DNA of 35,925 nt from Klebsormidium nitens. Lineage: Eukaryota; Streptophyta; Klebsormidiophyceae; Klebsormidiales; Klebsormidiaceae. This document shows, piece after piece, positions 34,401 through 35,925 of this stretch. Position numbers and translations under genes: made by a program. The notes under the pieces were generated by a model. That model was not told where the DNA came from and ran no database searches. It was given only the letters and a program-made list of their open reading frames with translations. Within the stretch, counting starts at the first letter, position 1. The number at the start of each line of letters is the position of its first letter. The stretch covers positions 1 to 35,925 of the forward strand of contig DF237514.1 in NCBI GenBank assembly GCA_000708835.1. The letters are read 5' to 3'.

Positions 34401-35102
34401 AGCGTCCTTAGGTAGATCAGCCAGTACGCTGGTTCGGGGTTCTGTCTCAAGCCGTCCGAGATCTTGGACCATTTGCACACACTTGGGGCCCGCAAACACC
34501 AACTTCTTCATACGTTTACCAACAAGTAAACGTTTCCGGCTTGTCGACTCGTCTCTTTTGGCCAGCAAGTCGCGCTTTCGCCAACGCATTTCACTCTCCT
34601 CTGCAGCGAGCTGCCCGGCCAGAAGCGGAATCGACCGAGCGACGACTTTTCCGCGGAAGAGGTCGAGGAGCGGGTGAGCCCCCGCTTCCGGGGGGGCGCG
34701 GCAGAGCCGTCTCTCGGGCGCCTCCAGGGGCTGTTTTTCCCCCTCGAAGCGGGGCTGGAACCGGGCCCTCAATTCGGACAGGGCCTGAACCTCAATCTTC
34801 CAGAAGCGCGCTTTCTGCAGCAGCAGAAGGGCGCGCAAGAGTTCCGGTTTCGGCGGCCTGAGGGCCCGCAACCCGGCATCAGCTTCTCACGGCCAGAGGA
34901 GCTTCCAGGGTACTTCCCACCCCGCGAGGGTCTGCGTCAGCCACACGTCGACGCCGCTCCCTTGCCAGTCATCCCCAGACCGGACGGCGCCGAAGGGGGA
35001 GCTGCAGGGGAGGGGGGAGATGCGCGACAACCCCGGCAGGAAGCGTCGAGGAAAGAGTCTCTTGACCTTGACCTAAATAGCACGCCACTCAAGTGGTTGT
35101 GA
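31438..35102 (+). CDS. R2R3-MYB transcription factor, FOUR LIPS/MYB88 type, with EAR-like motifs
   Basis: Nuclear DNA-binding regulator. Exons: 31438-31908, 32329-32375, 32635-32691, 33231-33359, 33946-34125, 34323-34338, 34416-34525, 34607-35102; 501 residues, all phases closing. R2 spans about 152-200 with Trp154, Trp174 and Trp193 (FGTSKWSLVASKFENKTNKQ, CRRRW). R3 runs from KGAWTAEEDNQL through FFGNRWTDIAKLVPGRTDNA to AKNRYFALLRK. Tryptophan at the first R3 position and the CRRRW and FGNRWT.IAK.V.GRTDNA.KNR blocks are typical of Arabidopsis FLP/MYB88, which limits late stomatal-lineage divisions, and not of most plant R2R3-MYBs. A 150-residue acidic/Ser-rich leader precedes the repeats. 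The C-terminus has LNLNL (397-401) and LDLDL (489-493), EAR-like repression motifs. Exon 6 (16 bp, followed by gttcct) is the weakest call but is required by phase. Confidence 0.9.
32035..32090. repeat. Perfect 28-bp tandem duplication in MYB intron 1
   Basis: A 28-bp unit beginning AGCTATGTTCAACGC occurs twice in direct succession without any mismatch, in the 420-bp first intron between the acidic leader and the R2 repeat. Perfect identity indicates a very recent duplication or an assembly artefact. Confidence 0.95.
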
Positions 35103-35925
35103 GGAGTCGAGCGTTGAGACGACGTGCTTCTTGACCTCGGGCTCGGTTTGGTAGTTATTGTAGGTTGTTGGTGTGGCACCCACAGAGAGTGTATAGTATG
35201 ATGTGGGGGTTACGCGTATCTTGTTCCGCTCCGAATGATCAGGCAAGGAGCGGCATAGTGCACCCAGGCGGGTGCCTTAGGTCAACAACCTGCCTCACGA
35301 CAGTCAATACGGAATACGGGCTCGGGCCTTGTCTCCTCCTGGACAAGGCACTGGCTTTTATAGGGCAAGAGGAGAGGCTTTCTTGGCGTTTGCCGAGGCT
35401 TTGTTGTTAGGGTAAAAGTATGAAGATTGACGTTACCACAACACATTTTAAATGAATTAGTTGCATAAGAGTTGCAGTACATTGGACTCCGAATTAGTAG
35501 GTACATAGATGGAGGAATCTGTTTGAGTTTCTAAGTAAATGCTCATAGGCGGTTTGAACGATTGTAGCTCCACTTCCATTTGTCGATCACTAGCAATGAC
35601 AGTCAGTCTAAAAGACAGAGAAAGATAAAGGTCCAGAAGAATTGAACGACGTTGACCTGCTCAAGTTTGGTTAGGGTGTATTCTTTGTTAATCCTTTTTG
35701 CCGCTACAATTGTTTGATGAGAAACTTGTCAATTTCTTATGAGTAAACAAGATTGTCGGATCACAACATATGTAACTTACATATAGCCAATGTGTTGCAC
35801 ATTAATTGCATGTTTGAATTAAGACGAACCTGTGGAGGCAAGCATGCAAACATCGGTCACTAGCTTCAACACCGAAGATACGAACTATAGTGTAACTACA
35901 GGCAGTGATCTGGCATGATGCCATA
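35103..35925. other. 3' flank of the MYB gene
   Basis: Downstream of the MYB stop codon. AT content rises past about 35400, consistent with 3' UTR then intergenic DNA. A two-part GTAAC/ACATATGTAAC stretch near 35765 is short and unremarkable. No further gene is visible before the window ends. Confidence 0.4.

Noticed and set aside
34392-34871. 159-codon minus-strand frame rich in Leu, Arg and Glu
   Set aside because: It is antisense to the last MYB exons, which carry the phase-consistent reading frame and conserved ends.

Overview
This is nuclear DNA from a green-lineage eukaryote. The genes are split by spliceosomal introns of about 77 bp to 1.6 kb with GT..AG borders, and no bacterial operon structure is visible. 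A FOUR LIPS/MYB88-type R2R3-MYB, a plastid-type 'CQPW' membrane protein and a plant-type p23 point to a streptophyte. Moderate GC and medium introns suggest a charophycean alga such as Klebsormidium, but that placement is inference. I rebuilt exon chains by hand from translated conservation, splice signals and phase bookkeeping. In six of the seven models every exon junction is phase-consistent and supported by family similarity; the seventh is a hypothetical gene.

Layout. (1) 1060-3188, minus: spliceosomal Sm protein F, whose first coding exon is only the ATG. (2) 3859-10216, plus: p23 Hsp90 co-chaperone, whose first coding exon is only five bases, with three Gly-Gly-Met-repeat exons. Genes 1 and 2 are head to head across about 670 bp. 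(3) 11687-15468, minus: ABHD10-like serine hydrolase, tail to tail with p23. (4) A small terminal-inverted-repeat element at 16152-16410. (5) 17376-19247, minus: unrecognised 237-residue charged protein. (6) 20590-24760, plus: AIDA-like protein with a C2-type C-terminal domain. (7) 26257-29861, minus: plastid-targeted two-helix membrane protein of a conserved family of unknown function. (8) 31438-35102, plus: FLP/MYB88-type R2R3-MYB with two EAR-like LxLxL motifs. Genes 7 and 8 are head to head across about 1.6 kb that is very rich in GTAC cores.

The genes do not form a pathway; they are a mix of housekeeping and regulatory functions. The unifying and most unusual signal is structural. In five unrelated genes (SmF, p23, ABHD10-like, AIDA-like, CQPW protein) short tandem duplications of about 60-200 bp straddle an exon-intron border or the stop codon, leaving decayed or still codon-conserved exon fragments, often with splice donors, in the neighbouring intron or flank. 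The clearest cases are a six-unit donor array at 27234-27630 and a near-synonymous exon-end copy at 12716-12788. This looks like recurrent intron growth by tandem duplication and a source of decoy or alternative splice sites.
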